From the NCBI RefSeq assembly GCF_042681025.1, contig NZ_JBHUER010000008.1:124001-188000 (forward strand): 64,000 nt of DNA, given 5' to 3'. Position numbers and translations under genes: made by a program. This document shows, piece by piece, positions 17,148-25,417 of this stretch; position 1 is the first letter of the stretch, and every line of letters begins with the position of its first letter. The notes beneath the pieces were generated by a model. That model searched no databases. It was given only the letters and a program-made list of their open reading frames with translations, and was not told the DNA's origin. Source of the stretch: Methylopila henanensis (GTDB taxonomy: Bacteria > Pseudomonadota > Alphaproteobacteria > Rhizobiales > Methylopilaceae).

Positions 17148-19151
17148 TCAGGCCCCGGCCGCGAGCAGCTTGGTGCGCTCGGCTTCGGTCGCGGTCACTT
17201 CAGCCGCGGGAATGTGGAAGTCGCGCGCGTAGTTGAAGGTGTGGATGATCGCGAGCGACACCAGCGCCGCGAAGCTCGCGGCGGCGAGCCACCAGATGTG
17301 CCAGATCAGCGCGAAGCCGCAGACCAGGCTGACGCCCGAGAGCACGATGCCGGCCCAGGTGTTCTTGGGCATGTGGATCGGCATGAAGCCGTCGGTCGGC
17401 CTGATGTAGCCGCGCTTCTTCATGTCGTGCCAGGCGTCGAGGTCGTGCACCACCGGCGTGAAGGCGAAGTTGTAGGCCGGCGGCGGCGACGAGGTGGACC
17501 ACTCGAGCGTGCGCCCGCCCCAGGGATCGCCGGTCGTGTCCTTGAGCTGCTCGCGCTTGCGGAAGCTGACGACGAGCTGGACCAGGAAGGCCGCGATGCC
17601 GCCCGCGATCAGCACGGCGCCGAAGGCCGCGATCACGAAGAAGATCTGCAGCGACGGGTCCTCGAACCGGCTCACGCGGCGGGTCACGCCCATCAGGCCG
17701 AGCACGTAGAGCGGCATGAACGCGACGTAGAAGCCGATCGTCCAGCACCAGAACGAGATCTTGCCCCAGAACTCGTCGAGCTTGAAGCCGGTGACCTTCG
17801 GGAACCAGTAGGCGATGCCCGCGAACAGGCCGAACAGCACGCCGCCGATGATCACGTTGTGGAAGTGCGCGATCAGGAACAGCGAGTTGTGCAGCACGAA
17901 GTCGGCCGGCGGCACGGCGAGCAGCACGCCGGTCATGCCGCCGATCACGAACGTCACCATGAAGGAGACGGTCCACATCATCGGCAGGTCGAACTTGATC
18001 CGGCCGCGGTACATCGTGAACAGCCAGTTGAAGATCTTCGCGCCCGTCGGGATCGAGATGATCATCGTCGTGATGCCGAAGAACGAGTTCACGCTCGCGC
18101 CCGACCCCATCGTGAAGAAGTGGTGCAGCCAGACGAGGTACGAGAGGATGGTGATGACCACCGTCGCGTAGACCATCGAGGCGTAGCCGAACAGGCGCTT
18201 GCCGCAATAGGTCGCGACGACTTCGGAGAAGATGCCGAAGGCCGGCAGGATCAGGATGTAGACCTCCGGGTGGCCCCAGATCCAGATCAGGTTCACGTAC
18301 ATCATGGCGCTGCCGCCGAAATCGTTCGTGAAGAACGCGGTTCCGACGTAGCGGTCGAGCGACAGCAGCGCGAGCGCCGCCGTCAGCACGGGGAAGGAGG
18401 CGACGATGAGCACGTTCGAGCACAGCGCCGTCCAGGTGAACACCGGCAGGCGCATCATCGACATGCCGGGCGCGCGCATCTTCACGATGGTCGCGATCAG
18501 GTTCACGCCCGACAGCAGCGTGCCGACGCCCGCGATCTGCAGCGCCCAGATGTAGTAGTCGACGCCGACGCCCGGACTGTAGGCGATGCCCGAGAGCGGC
18601 GGATAGGCGAGCCAGCCGGTCGCCGCGAACTCGCCGACGAACAGCGACATCATCACGAGAACGGCGCCGCTCGTCGTCATCCAGAACGAGAAGTTGTTCA
18701 GGAACGGGAACGCCACGTCGCGCGCGCCGATCTGCAGCGGCACGATGTAGTTCATGAAGCCGGTGATCAGCGGCATCGCCACGAAGAAGATCATGATCAC
18801 GCCGTGGGCGGTGAAGATCTGGTCGTAGTGGTGCGGCGGCAGGTAGCCCTCGGCGCCGCCGAAGGCGATCGCCTGCTGAAGGCGCATCATGATGGCGTCG
18901 GCGAAGCCGCGCAGGAGCATCACGAGGCCGAGGATCACGTACATGATCCCGATCTTCTTGTGGTCGATCGACGTCAGCCACTCGCGCCAGAGCCAGCCCC
19001 AGAGGCGGTAGTAGGTCAGCGCGCCCAGCACGGCGACGCCGCCGATCGCGACGGCCGCGAAGGTCGCGACCAGGATCGGCTCGTGCAGCGGCAGCGCGTT
19101 CAGCGACAGGCGCCCGAACAGGACGCTCTCTTCAACCGGGCTCGGTGTCAT
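17148..19151 (-). CDS. cyoB: Cytochrome o ubiquinol oxidase subunit I
   Basis: The 667-residue catalytic subunit, which oxidises ubiquinol, reduces O2 and pumps protons across the inner membrane. All metal ligands are present: His116 and His431 for low-spin heme, His294 with the cross-linked Tyr298 (GHPEVY) and His343-His344 for CuB, and His429 for the high-spin heme (LIAHFHN). Offsets from the E. coli enzyme are a constant ten residues. About 14-15 membrane segments are visible, as expected. It is preceded by cyoA at 13 nt and followed by cyoC at 5 nt. Confidence 0.98.
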   Translation of the reverse strand: MTPSPVEESVLFGRLSLNALPLHEPILVATFAAVAIGGVAVLGALTYYRLWGWLWREWLTSIDHKKIGIMYVILGLVMLLRGFADAIMMRLQQAIAFGGAEGYLPPHHYDQIFTAHGVIMIFFVAMPLITGFMNYIVPLQIGARDVAFPFLNNFSFWMTTSGAVLVMMSLFVGEFAATGWLAYPPLSGIAYSPGVGVDYYIWALQIAGVGTLLSGVNLIATIVKMRAPGMSMMRLPVFTWTALCSNVLIVASFPVLTAALALLSLDRYVGTAFFTNDFGGSAMMYVNLIWIWGHPEVYILILPAFGIFSEVVATYCGKRLFGYASMVYATVVITILSYLVWLHHFFTMGSGASVNSFFGITTMIISIPTGAKIFNWLFTMYRGRIKFDLPMMWTVSFMVTFVIGGMTGVLLAVPPADFVLHNSLFLIAHFHNVIIGGVLFGLFAGIAYWFPKVTGFKLDEFWGKISFWCWTIGFYVAFMPLYVLGLMGVTRRVSRFEDPSLQIFFVIAAFGAVLIAGGIAAFLVQLVVSFRKREQLKDTTGDPWGGRTLEWSTSSPPPAYNFAFTPVVHDLDAWHDMKKRGYIRPTDGFMPIHMPKNTWAGIVLSGVSLVCGFALIWHIWWLAAASFAALVSLAIIHTFNYARDFHIPAAEVTATEAERTKLLAAGA

Positions 19152-19164
19152 CGAAGCTACTCTG

Positions 19165-20307
19165 TCATTCCGGAAGAACGGCGGCGCCGGGCGCCATGGC
19201 GGTCTGCGACACGGGGAGGCCGGCGGCCGAGGCGCGGCGGCCGTCGGGCCGCGGCGTCACGCGCTCGACGGTCTGGCCGTCGCGCGGCGCCTCGGGCGTG
19301 CACACCGCCGCGATGAAGCGCTTCTGCGGGGCCGTGTGCCCGCTGCGGCTGCGCGGCTTGTCGTACTGCAGGGCGAACACGTTGCCGAGGCCGGCCTTGC
19401 CCATGCCGCCCTGGGCGTCGATGCGCATCATGTCCTTCATGCACATCTTCTGCGTGTCGACGCACATGTTGAGGATGGCGTCGAACAGGTCGTTCTCGAC
19501 ATTGGCGTAGAGCTTCACCGGCTCCCGCACGCTCGGCTTCTCGAGCTCAAGATAGCCGGCGCGGTCGAGCGTCTGGCCGCTCTCCTTGGCCTTCGCGACC
19601 CAGGCGTCGAAGCCCGCCTGGTCGACGCCGTGGAACTTGAAGCGCATGTCGGAGAAACCGGCGCCGCTGTAGTTCGCGGAGAAGCCGTCATAGACGCCGG
19701 GCTTGTTGATGACGGCGTGGAGCTTCGTCTCCATCCCCGCCATGGCGTAGATCTGGCCCGCGAGCGCCGGGACGAAGAACGAGTTCATCACCGTGGACGA
19801 GGTGATGCGGAAGTTGATCGGCGTGTCGACGGGAGCGGCGAGCTCGTTGACGGTCGCGACGCCGAGGTCGGGGTAGATGAACAGCCACTTCCAGTCGAGC
19901 GCTACGGCGCGGACCTCGAGCGGCTTGACGCCTTCCGGCAGCGGACGGCTCTCGTCGATCCGCGCGAGCGGGCGATACGGGTCGAGCAGATGCGTGCTGG
20001 TCCAGGTGATCGCGCCGAGCGCGATGATGATCACCAGCGGCGCGGCCCAGATGACCACCTCGAGCTGAGTCGAGTGGTGCCAGTCGGGATCGTAGGTCGC
20101 CTCCTTGTTCGAGGCGCGGTAGCGCCAAGCGAACAGGAACGTCAGCGCGATCACCGGCACGATGATCAGCAGCATCAGCAGGGTCGAGATCACGATCAGG
20201 TCGCGCTGCTGCGCGGCGATGTCGCCGGAGGGCGACATCACGACCATGTCGCAGCCGGCGAGGAACAGAAGGAGGGGGAGGACGGCGAGTGTTCTGAGCG
20301 TGCGCAA
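19165..20307 (-). CDS. cyoA: Cytochrome o ubiquinol oxidase subunit II
   Basis: The 380-residue subunit II, a lipoprotein: LPLLLFLAGCDMVVMSP is a signal sequence with lipobox LAGC. Two membrane helices follow (about 40-62 and 80-102), then a periplasmic cupredoxin fold that lacks the CuA cysteines, as in quinol rather than cytochrome c oxidases. WTSTHLLDPYRPL and LDWKWLFIYPDLG are conserved. The C-terminus is some 60 residues longer than in E. coli and is polar. No ATG precedes the lipobox in frame, so the start is TTG 20307-20305, which may keep expression modest. First gene of a seven-gene operon. Confidence 0.96.
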   Translation of the reverse strand: MRTLRTLAVLPLLLFLAGCDMVVMSPSGDIAAQQRDLIVISTLLMLLIIVPVIALTFLFAWRYRASNKEATYDPDWHHSTQLEVVIWAAPLVIIIALGAITWTSTHLLDPYRPLARIDESRPLPEGVKPLEVRAVALDWKWLFIYPDLGVATVNELAAPVDTPINFRITSSTVMNSFFVPALAGQIYAMAGMETKLHAVINKPGVYDGFSANYSGAGFSDMRFKFHGVDQAGFDAWVAKAKESGQTLDRAGYLELEKPSVREPVKLYANVENDLFDAILNMCVDTQKMCMKDMMRIDAQGGMGKAGLGNVFALQYDKPRSRSGHTAPQKRFIAAVCTPEAPRDGQTVERVTPRPDGRRASAAGLPVSQTAMAPGAAVLPE

Positions 20308-20561
20308 GGGCCGGCTGTCCGTGTCTCGGATCGGAACTTGATGGCGCCGGGTTAAGCCCGCCCGACGGCGCGGGACATTGGACTCTTTGTCCTATCGGCC
20401 TGCGGGCGCCGATGCCGCTAGACACGGCGATCGCCGGAACGGTCGCGGCCTCCGCCCAACCGTCGGGCGGAGCGCGTCGCGAGACGCCGGACGGGACCGG
20501 GGCGGACGAGCGCCGCCGGAGGCGCAGAGCCGCAAGGCGGCCTTGACAAGCGTTGGAGCCG
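20308..20561. promoter_or_regulatory. Divergent promoter region of cyoA and MHS transporter
   Basis: The 254 bp between two divergent starts must hold both promoters. A partial inverted repeat GGACA-N10-TGTCC at 20373-20392, about 65 bp upstream of the cyoA start, is the only symmetric element I see. No clear -35/-10 pair stands out. Confidence 0.35.
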
Positions 20562-21890
20562 ATGAGCCACGATAGCGTGATGGAAGCGACCGCCGAACTC
20601 GAGCGCCACGGCCGCGAAAGCGCCACCGGCCACGCCAAGGTCACGCCCGGCGAGATCGCCCTCGCCGTGGTCATTGGCCGCACGTCCGAGTTCTTCGACT
20701 TCTTCGTCTACGGCATCGCCTCGGTGCTGGTGTTCCCCGCGCTGCTGTTCCCGGACGTCGACCGGCTGACGGCGACGCTCTACTCCTTCGCGATCTTCTC
20801 GCTCGCCTTCGTCGCGCGGCCGGTCGGCTCGCTGATCTTCATGACCATCGGCCGCGTCTACGGCCGCGGCGTGAAGCTGACGATCGCGCTGTTCCTGCTG
20901 GGCGGCTCCACCGCCTCGATCGCCTTCCTGCCGGGCCACGCGTCGATTGGCGCGGCCGCCGTCTGGCTGCTCGCCGCAGCCCGTATCGGCCAGGGCCTGG
21001 CGCTCGCCGGCGCCTGGGACGGCCTCGCCTCGCTGCTGTCGCTCAACTCCCCGGCGGGCAAGCGCGGCTGGTACGCGATGATGCCCCAGCTCGGCGCGCC
21101 CTTTGGCTTTCTGCTCGCCGCCGGCCTGTTCGCCTATTTCACGGCGACGCTGTCCGAAGAGGACTTCCTGTCCTGGGGCTGGCGCTACCCGTTCTTCGTG
21201 GCCTTCGCCGTCAACGTCGTGGCGCTGTTCGCGCGGCTGCGGCTGGTGCTGAGCGAGGCCTATTCGCAGCTTCTGTCGACCCGCGAGCTCGAGCCGGTGC
21301 CGGTGTTCGAACTGCTGTGGAAGGAAGGCCGCAACGTGCTGATCGGCGCCTTCGCGCCGCTCGCGAGCTTCGCGCTGTTCCATCTCGTCACGATCTTCCC
21401 GCTGTCCTGGGTGACGCTGTTCACCGATCTGCCGGCGCGGCACTTCCTGCTGATCGAGATGCTCGGCGCGGTCGTCGGCGTCGTCGGCATCATCGCGTCG
21501 GGCGTCATCGCGGACCGGATCGGCCGCCGCACGCTGCTCGGCGTCTGCGCCGGCCTGATCGCGGTGTTCAGCGTGCTGACGCCGTTCCTGCTCGGCGGCG
21601 GAATCGCAGGGGAGACGGCCTTCATCCTGATCGGCTTCGGCCTGCTCGGCCTGACCTTCGGCCAGTCCTCCGGCGCGCTGACCTCGAACTTCTCGTCGCG
21701 GTACCGCTACACCGGCGCGGCGCTCACCGCCGACCTCGCCTGGCTGATCGGCGCGGGCTTCGCCCCGCTCGTGGCGCTCACCGTGGCGTCGAAGCTCGAT
21801 CTGGCCTTCGTCGGGGTCTACCTGCTGTCGGGCGCGCTCTGCAGCATGGCCTCGCTCGCGGTCAACCGTCAGCTCGTGATGAACGACTGA
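20562..21890 (+). CDS. MFS transporter, metabolite:H+ symporter (MHS) type
   Basis: A 442-residue major facilitator of the inner membrane with about twelve hydrophobic segments. Near the N-terminus, AVVIGRTSEFFDFFVYGIASVLVFP and then LYSFAIFSLAFVARPVGSLIF are typical of the MHS group, which carries organic acids such as shikimate, citrate or alpha-ketoglutarate with protons. The inter-domain loop is followed by VIADRIGRRTLLGV, the second MFS motif A. The usual motif A after helix two is altered (IGRVYGRGVKLT). ATG 20562 has a GGAG just upstream. Substrate unknown. Confidence 0.88.
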   Translation: MSHDSVMEATAELERHGRESATGHAKVTPGEIALAVVIGRTSEFFDFFVYGIASVLVFPALLFPDVDRLTATLYSFAIFSLAFVARPVGSLIFMTIGRVYGRGVKLTIALFLLGGSTASIAFLPGHASIGAAAVWLLAAARIGQGLALAGAWDGLASLLSLNSPAGKRGWYAMMPQLGAPFGFLLAAGLFAYFTATLSEEDFLSWGWRYPFFVAFAVNVVALFARLRLVLSEAYSQLLSTRELEPVPVFELLWKEGRNVLIGAFAPLASFALFHLVTIFPLSWVTLFTDLPARHFLLIEMLGAVVGVVGIIASGVIADRIGRRTLLGVCAGLIAVFSVLTPFLLGGGIAGETAFILIGFGLLGLTFGQSSGALTSNFSSRYRYTGAALTADLAWLIGAGFAPLVALTVASKLDLAFVGVYLLSGALCSMASLAVNRQLVMND

Positions 21891-21991
21891 CGCAGGAGGC
21901 GCCGCCGCTTCCGAAAAGAATCCGGCGCCGCCTGTCGGCCCGCGCCTCCGCCGGACGTCCTTGACGAGGACGACCAACGGAGGAAGCCGCC

Positions 21992-22411
21992 ATGGCCATC
22001 AAGGCCTATCTGTTCTTCGACAGCCGCTGCGAAGAGGCGATCGCGTTCTACGAGCAGGCGCTCGGCGCCGAGCGCCTCATGTTCCTGCGCTATGCCGACG
22101 CCCCGGACCCTGTTCCCGAGGGCATGCTCCCGAAGATCGGCGCGGGCGGCGTGCTGCACGCGACGCTCAAAGTCGGCGACGGCGAGCTGATGATGTCGGA
22201 CGGCTGCGGGCCGGAATGCGAGGCGTTCCGCGGCTTCTCCGTCTCGCTCTCCGCCGACGGCGCGGACGAGGCGAAGCGCTTCTACGACGCGCTCGCCGAG
22301 GGCGGCCAGATCCAGATGCCGCTCGGCCCCACCTTCTTCTCGCCCTGCTTCGGCATGGTCACGGACCGCTTCGGCGTTCCGTGGATGGTCGTCGTCCCCG
22401 GCGCGGCCTGA
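21992..22411 (+). CDS. VOC-family protein, PhnB/YjdN-like
   Basis: A 139-residue single-domain vicinal-oxygen-chelate protein. AYLFFDSRCEEAIAFYEQALGA at the N-terminus and DRFGVPWMVV at the C-terminus match the PhnB-like subfamily, whose biochemical role is largely undefined. GDGELMMSDG in the centre is also typical. A ribosome binding site GGAGG lies 8-12 nt before the ATG. It is the first of three closely spaced genes with the propeller and MoaD-like genes (15 nt to the next), so they probably form one transcript. Confidence 0.9.
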   Translation: MAIKAYLFFDSRCEEAIAFYEQALGAERLMFLRYADAPDPVPEGMLPKIGAGGVLHATLKVGDGELMMSDGCGPECEAFRGFSVSLSADGADEAKRFYDALAEGGQIQMPLGPTFFSPCFGMVTDRFGVPWMVVVPGAA

Positions 22412-22426
22412 GGGGAGGAGCACGCC

Positions 22427-23509
22427 ATGGGCGCGAAGACCATCCTCCTCGTCGGCACCAAAAAAGGGCTGTTTCTGCTGGAAAGCGACGCCGCGCGCCG
22501 CGACTGGGAGCTGAAGGGGCCGTTCTGCGAGAATTGGCCGATCAACCATGCGATCGTCGATCCGGCGACCGGCGTGATCTACGCCGCCGGCGGCGCCGAA
22601 TGGTTCGGCCCCGCGATCTGGCGCTCGGACGACCTCGGCGCGAGCTGGAGCCATTCGAGCCGCGGGCTGGCCTACGCCGCCGGCCAGGAGCCGATCAAGG
22701 CGGCGTGGAGCCTCGCCGCCGGCCACGGCCGGCTCTACGCCGGCGTCGATCCCGCGGGCCTGTTCGTCAGCGAGGACGGCGGCGCGAGCTTCGCCCATGT
22801 GGCGGGACTGCAGGAGACGCCCTCGCGTCCCGAGTGGAACGCGGGCGGCGCCGGCCTGATCCTGCATTCGCTGGTGCTGCACCCGGACGACCGCGACCAG
22901 GTCTGGGTCGGGATATCCGCCGCCGGCGTGTTCCACACCGCGGACGGCGGCGCGACGTGGAGCCCGCGCAACCGCGGCACCCGCGCCGACTTCCTGCCAG
23001 AAGGCCAGAACTACCCGGAGCACGGCCAGTGCGTGCACTGCGTGGTGATGGCCCCGGGCCGGCCGAACCGGCTCTACCAGCAGAACCACTGCGGCATGTA
23101 CCGCAGCGACGACGGCGGCGTGAGCTGGACCAGCGTGGAGCGCGGCCTGCCCTCGAGCTTCGGCTTTCCCGCCGCCGCGCATCCGCGCGACCCGGAGCGC
23201 TTCTACCTCGCGCCGCTGAACGGCGACATCGCCGGCCGCTTCATGCCGGACGCCCAGGCCGCAATCTGGTCCACCGGCGACGGCGGCGTGACCTGGACCG
23301 CCCATCGCGACGGGCTGCCGCAGCGGAACGCCTATTTCAACGTGCTGCGGCAGGCGCTCGCGACCGACCGCCACGACCCTGCGGGCGTCTATTTCGGCAC
23401 CGGCTCCGGCGAGCTCTACGCCAGCCGCGACGAGGGCGCGGGCTGGACGCGCATCGCCGAGCATCTGCCGACGATCTCGTCGGTCGAGACCTATGTGGTG
23501 GAGGACTGA
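22427..23509 (+). CDS. Asp-box beta-propeller protein (sialidase/BNR-like fold)
   Basis: A 360-residue protein with six Asp-box (BNR) motifs of the form S-x-D-x-G-x-x-W: SDDLGASW, SEDGGASF, TADGGATW, SDDGGVSW, STGDGGVTW and SRDEGAGW, spaced as blades of a propeller. There is no signal peptide, and the arginine triad of true sialidases is not evident, so enzymatic sialidase activity is unlikely; it resembles the many proteobacterial proteins annotated as exo-alpha-sialidase or glycosyl hydrolase. It begins with ILLVGTKKGLFLLE, a conserved first strand in this group. Two nucleotides downstream lies a MoaD/ThiS-like gene, a pairing that suggests a joint but unknown function. Confidence 0.88.
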   Translation: MGAKTILLVGTKKGLFLLESDAARRDWELKGPFCENWPINHAIVDPATGVIYAAGGAEWFGPAIWRSDDLGASWSHSSRGLAYAAGQEPIKAAWSLAAGHGRLYAGVDPAGLFVSEDGGASFAHVAGLQETPSRPEWNAGGAGLILHSLVLHPDDRDQVWVGISAAGVFHTADGGATWSPRNRGTRADFLPEGQNYPEHGQCVHCVVMAPGRPNRLYQQNHCGMYRSDDGGVSWTSVERGLPSSFGFPAAAHPRDPERFYLAPLNGDIAGRFMPDAQAAIWSTGDGGVTWTAHRDGLPQRNAYFNVLRQALATDRHDPAGVYFGTGSGELYASRDEGAGWTRIAEHLPTISSVETYVVED

Positions 23510-23511
23510 CC

Positions 23512-23790
23512 GTGGCGGCGACGGCTCCCGCGCTGGTGCGCCTGCCGCCGCTGTTCGACGCCCTGTTTCCGGGCGCCGAACGGCGGGTGGAGATCGTCGC
23601 GTCGACCGTGCAGGAGCTCGTCGACGAACTGGACGCCCGCTGGCCGGGCATGCGCGACCGCATCTGCGACTCGACGCCGGCGGTGCGGCGGCACATCAAC
23701 GTCTTCGTCGAAGGCCGCCGGGCGACGCTTGCGACGCCGCTCAAGCCCGGCGCGGACGTCTACATCCTGACCGCGATCAGCGGCGGCTGA
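23512..23790 (+). CDS. MoaD/ThiS-family ubiquitin-like protein
   Basis: A 92-residue small beta-grasp protein ending in the Gly-Gly dipeptide (ILTAISGG) that is adenylated and thiocarboxylated in sulfur carriers. The middle RRHINVFVEGRRA and KPGADVYIL are typical of MoaD/ThiS. The start is GTG 23512, preceded by a strong GGAGG at 7-8 nt inside the propeller stop region. No MoaE, MoeB or ThiF gene is adjacent, so this copy may serve another pathway than molybdopterin or thiamine synthesis. Confidence 0.9.
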   Translation: MAATAPALVRLPPLFDALFPGAERRVEIVASTVQELVDELDARWPGMRDRICDSTPAVRRHINVFVEGRRATLATPLKPGADVYILTAISGG

Positions 23791-23795
23791 CGGGC

Positions 23796-23984
23796 TCAGC
23801 GCGCCCGCGGCGCGTCGAGCGCCGAGCGCACGGCGCGGCCGGCGTGCGCGGCCGAGCGGAACACCTGTCCCTCGAGCGAGAACGCCTCCGCGACGGCCGC
23901 GAAGAAACGGAATCCGCCGCTCTCCTGGCGGACCACGAGACCGGCCTGCAGGCCACGAACTTCAATGACGAACGCTGCGCTCAT
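23796..23984 (-). CDS. Small hypothetical protein, 62 residues
   Basis: A short protein with FVIEVRGLQAGLVVRQESGGFRFFAA, predicted as three beta strands, then a helical Ala/Arg-rich tail. The ATG is preceded by a near-perfect GGAGGAG site at 8 nt, which together with the regular strand pattern supports a real gene. It is convergent with the MoaD-like gene, 5 nt apart. Function unknown; proteins of this size and pattern occur widely in alphaproteobacteria, from memory. Confidence 0.7.
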   Translation of the reverse strand: MSAAFVIEVRGLQAGLVVRQESGGFRFFAAVAEAFSLEGQVFRSAAHAGRAVRSALDAPRAR

Positions 23985-24557
23985 GGCGACGCTCCTCCGG
24001 AAAACCTGACGAAAAAGGACCCGGCGCCGCCGATTGCGCCGGGCCGACGGCGGCCTGTCAGGGCCGACATCGTCCGGTCGCGACGCGACGCCGGGGTCCA
24101 AGTCGGGAGAGGAAGGACGTCGAGGGGAACTTCATGACGAACCTCGTGGAGACCACGAGCGCTCGGCACGCAACGTGGCGCTTTAGCGTTTGGTGACGCG
24201 GGGCAAGCTGCTCGGTCAAAACCCGCGCTCCTGTTCGGGCGAACCGGAGAATGACCCCACCATGCGCCGCGGCGGATGCGGGGTCAACACTTATTTTATT
24301 CATTCTATGGATTTTATATTTTTATCCTGTCTCGACACGAGACGCCCGCTGGCGGCCGCGCCCCGCGGGGAGTTACGGCCCAACGCGCGAGCGTTCAGAC
24401 GCTAAGGAATCGCCCGATCGACCGGCGGCGGTCAGGAAGGCCTGCGGGCCTCTGCGCCGTCGCGCGCCGACCTCGCCGGCGACGGCGCGTGCGCTCCGCG
24501 GTTTCCCGAATTGGCGACGCCAAGCTCAAGGCGCCGCCGGCCGGTCCGGACGAATCG
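23985..24557. other. Intergenic region with an AT-rich island
   Basis: These 573 bp hold no convincing gene. A block at about 24288-24330 is almost entirely A and T (including TTATTTTATTCATTCTATGG), in contrast to its surroundings. On the reverse strand it is preceded by promoter-like TTGACC. It could be a promoter or UP element for the small gene to the left, 300 bp away, or a relic of inserted DNA. Confidence 0.4.
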
Positions 24558-25409
24558 TCAGCGCTGCATGCCCCAGCGCCGCACGGTCGCGGCCTCGACG
24601 GCGCGGAACAGCAGGCCGTCGACCACGAGCCCGATCACGATCACCGCGGCGAGGCCGGCGAACACCTTGTCGGTCAGGAGCTCGTTGCGGTTCTGGAAGA
24701 TGAACCAGCCGAGCCCGCCCTGCCGCGAGGTGACGCCGAACACCAGCTCGGCCGCGATCAGGGTGCGCCAGGCGAAGGCCCAGCCGATCTTGAGCCCCGA
24801 CAGCACCGCGGGCAGCGCCGCGGGCACGAGGATCTTCGCCACATAGGCCGGCCCCTTGAGGCCGTAGTTCCGGCCGACGAGCCGCAGCGTCTCCGGCACG
24901 CTGTCGAAGCCCGACAGCGCCGCCAGCGCGAACGGCCACAGCACCGCGTGCACCAGCACGAAGATAAGGCTTTTCTCGCCGAGGCCGAACCACAGCATGG
25001 CGAGCGGCAGCAGCGCGATCGCCGGCAGCGGGTTCAGCATCGCCGTCAGCGTCGTCAGCACGTCGCGCGCGAAGCCGTTGGCGACCGCGAGCGAGACGAG
25101 GACGAGCGCGAGCGCCACCGCAAGCAGATAGCCCTTCAGCAGCACCGCGACGGAGGCGAAGGCGTAGCCGCCCAGGCCGTCGTTCGCGACGCTGTCGGCG
25201 AAGGCGGCCGCGGTCTGGGTGAAGGTCGGCAGCAGGATCGGGTTGTTCTGCCACAGCGCCACGGCCTGCCAGACGAGCGCCAGCAGCGCGAGCACATAGG
25301 CGCGGCGCGCGAAGGGCGAACCGAGCGCGCGGCGCAGCCGTCCCGACGCCTTCGTAGGCTCGGCCTCCCGGCCGGCGAGGCCGGACAGCGGTTCCGTCAC
25401 GTCAGACAT
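24558..25409 (-). CDS. ABC transporter permease, SsuC/TauC type (second system)
   Basis: A 283-residue inner-membrane permease with six hydrophobic segments and the cytoplasmic EAA-like loop DSVPETLRLVGRNYGLKGPAYVAKILVPAALP. The N-terminus (30 residues) is polar and short, as usual for SsuC. It is the last gene of the second leftward importer operon, starting 8 nt after the ATPase stop. Confidence 0.93.
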   Translation of the reverse strand: MSDVTEPLSGLAGREAEPTKASGRLRRALGSPFARRAYVLALLALVWQAVALWQNNPILLPTFTQTAAAFADSVANDGLGGYAFASVAVLLKGYLLAVALALVLVSLAVANGFARDVLTTLTAMLNPLPAIALLPLAMLWFGLGEKSLIFVLVHAVLWPFALAALSGFDSVPETLRLVGRNYGLKGPAYVAKILVPAALPAVLSGLKIGWAFAWRTLIAAELVFGVTSRQGGLGWFIFQNRNELLTDKVFAGLAAVIVIGLVVDGLLFRAVEAATVRRWGMQR

Positions 25410-25417
25410 GAGCGGCC

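Noticed and set aside
17214..19316. A 700-codon open frame opposite cyoB
   Set aside because: It is antisense to a fully conserved subunit I gene, has extreme Arg/Glu/His/Asp composition and no motif; long antisense frames are expected at this GC content.
22427..23509. True sialidase activity of the Asp-box protein
   Set aside because: Asp-box motifs give only the fold; the arginine triad, catalytic tyrosine and export signal of sialidases are not evident.
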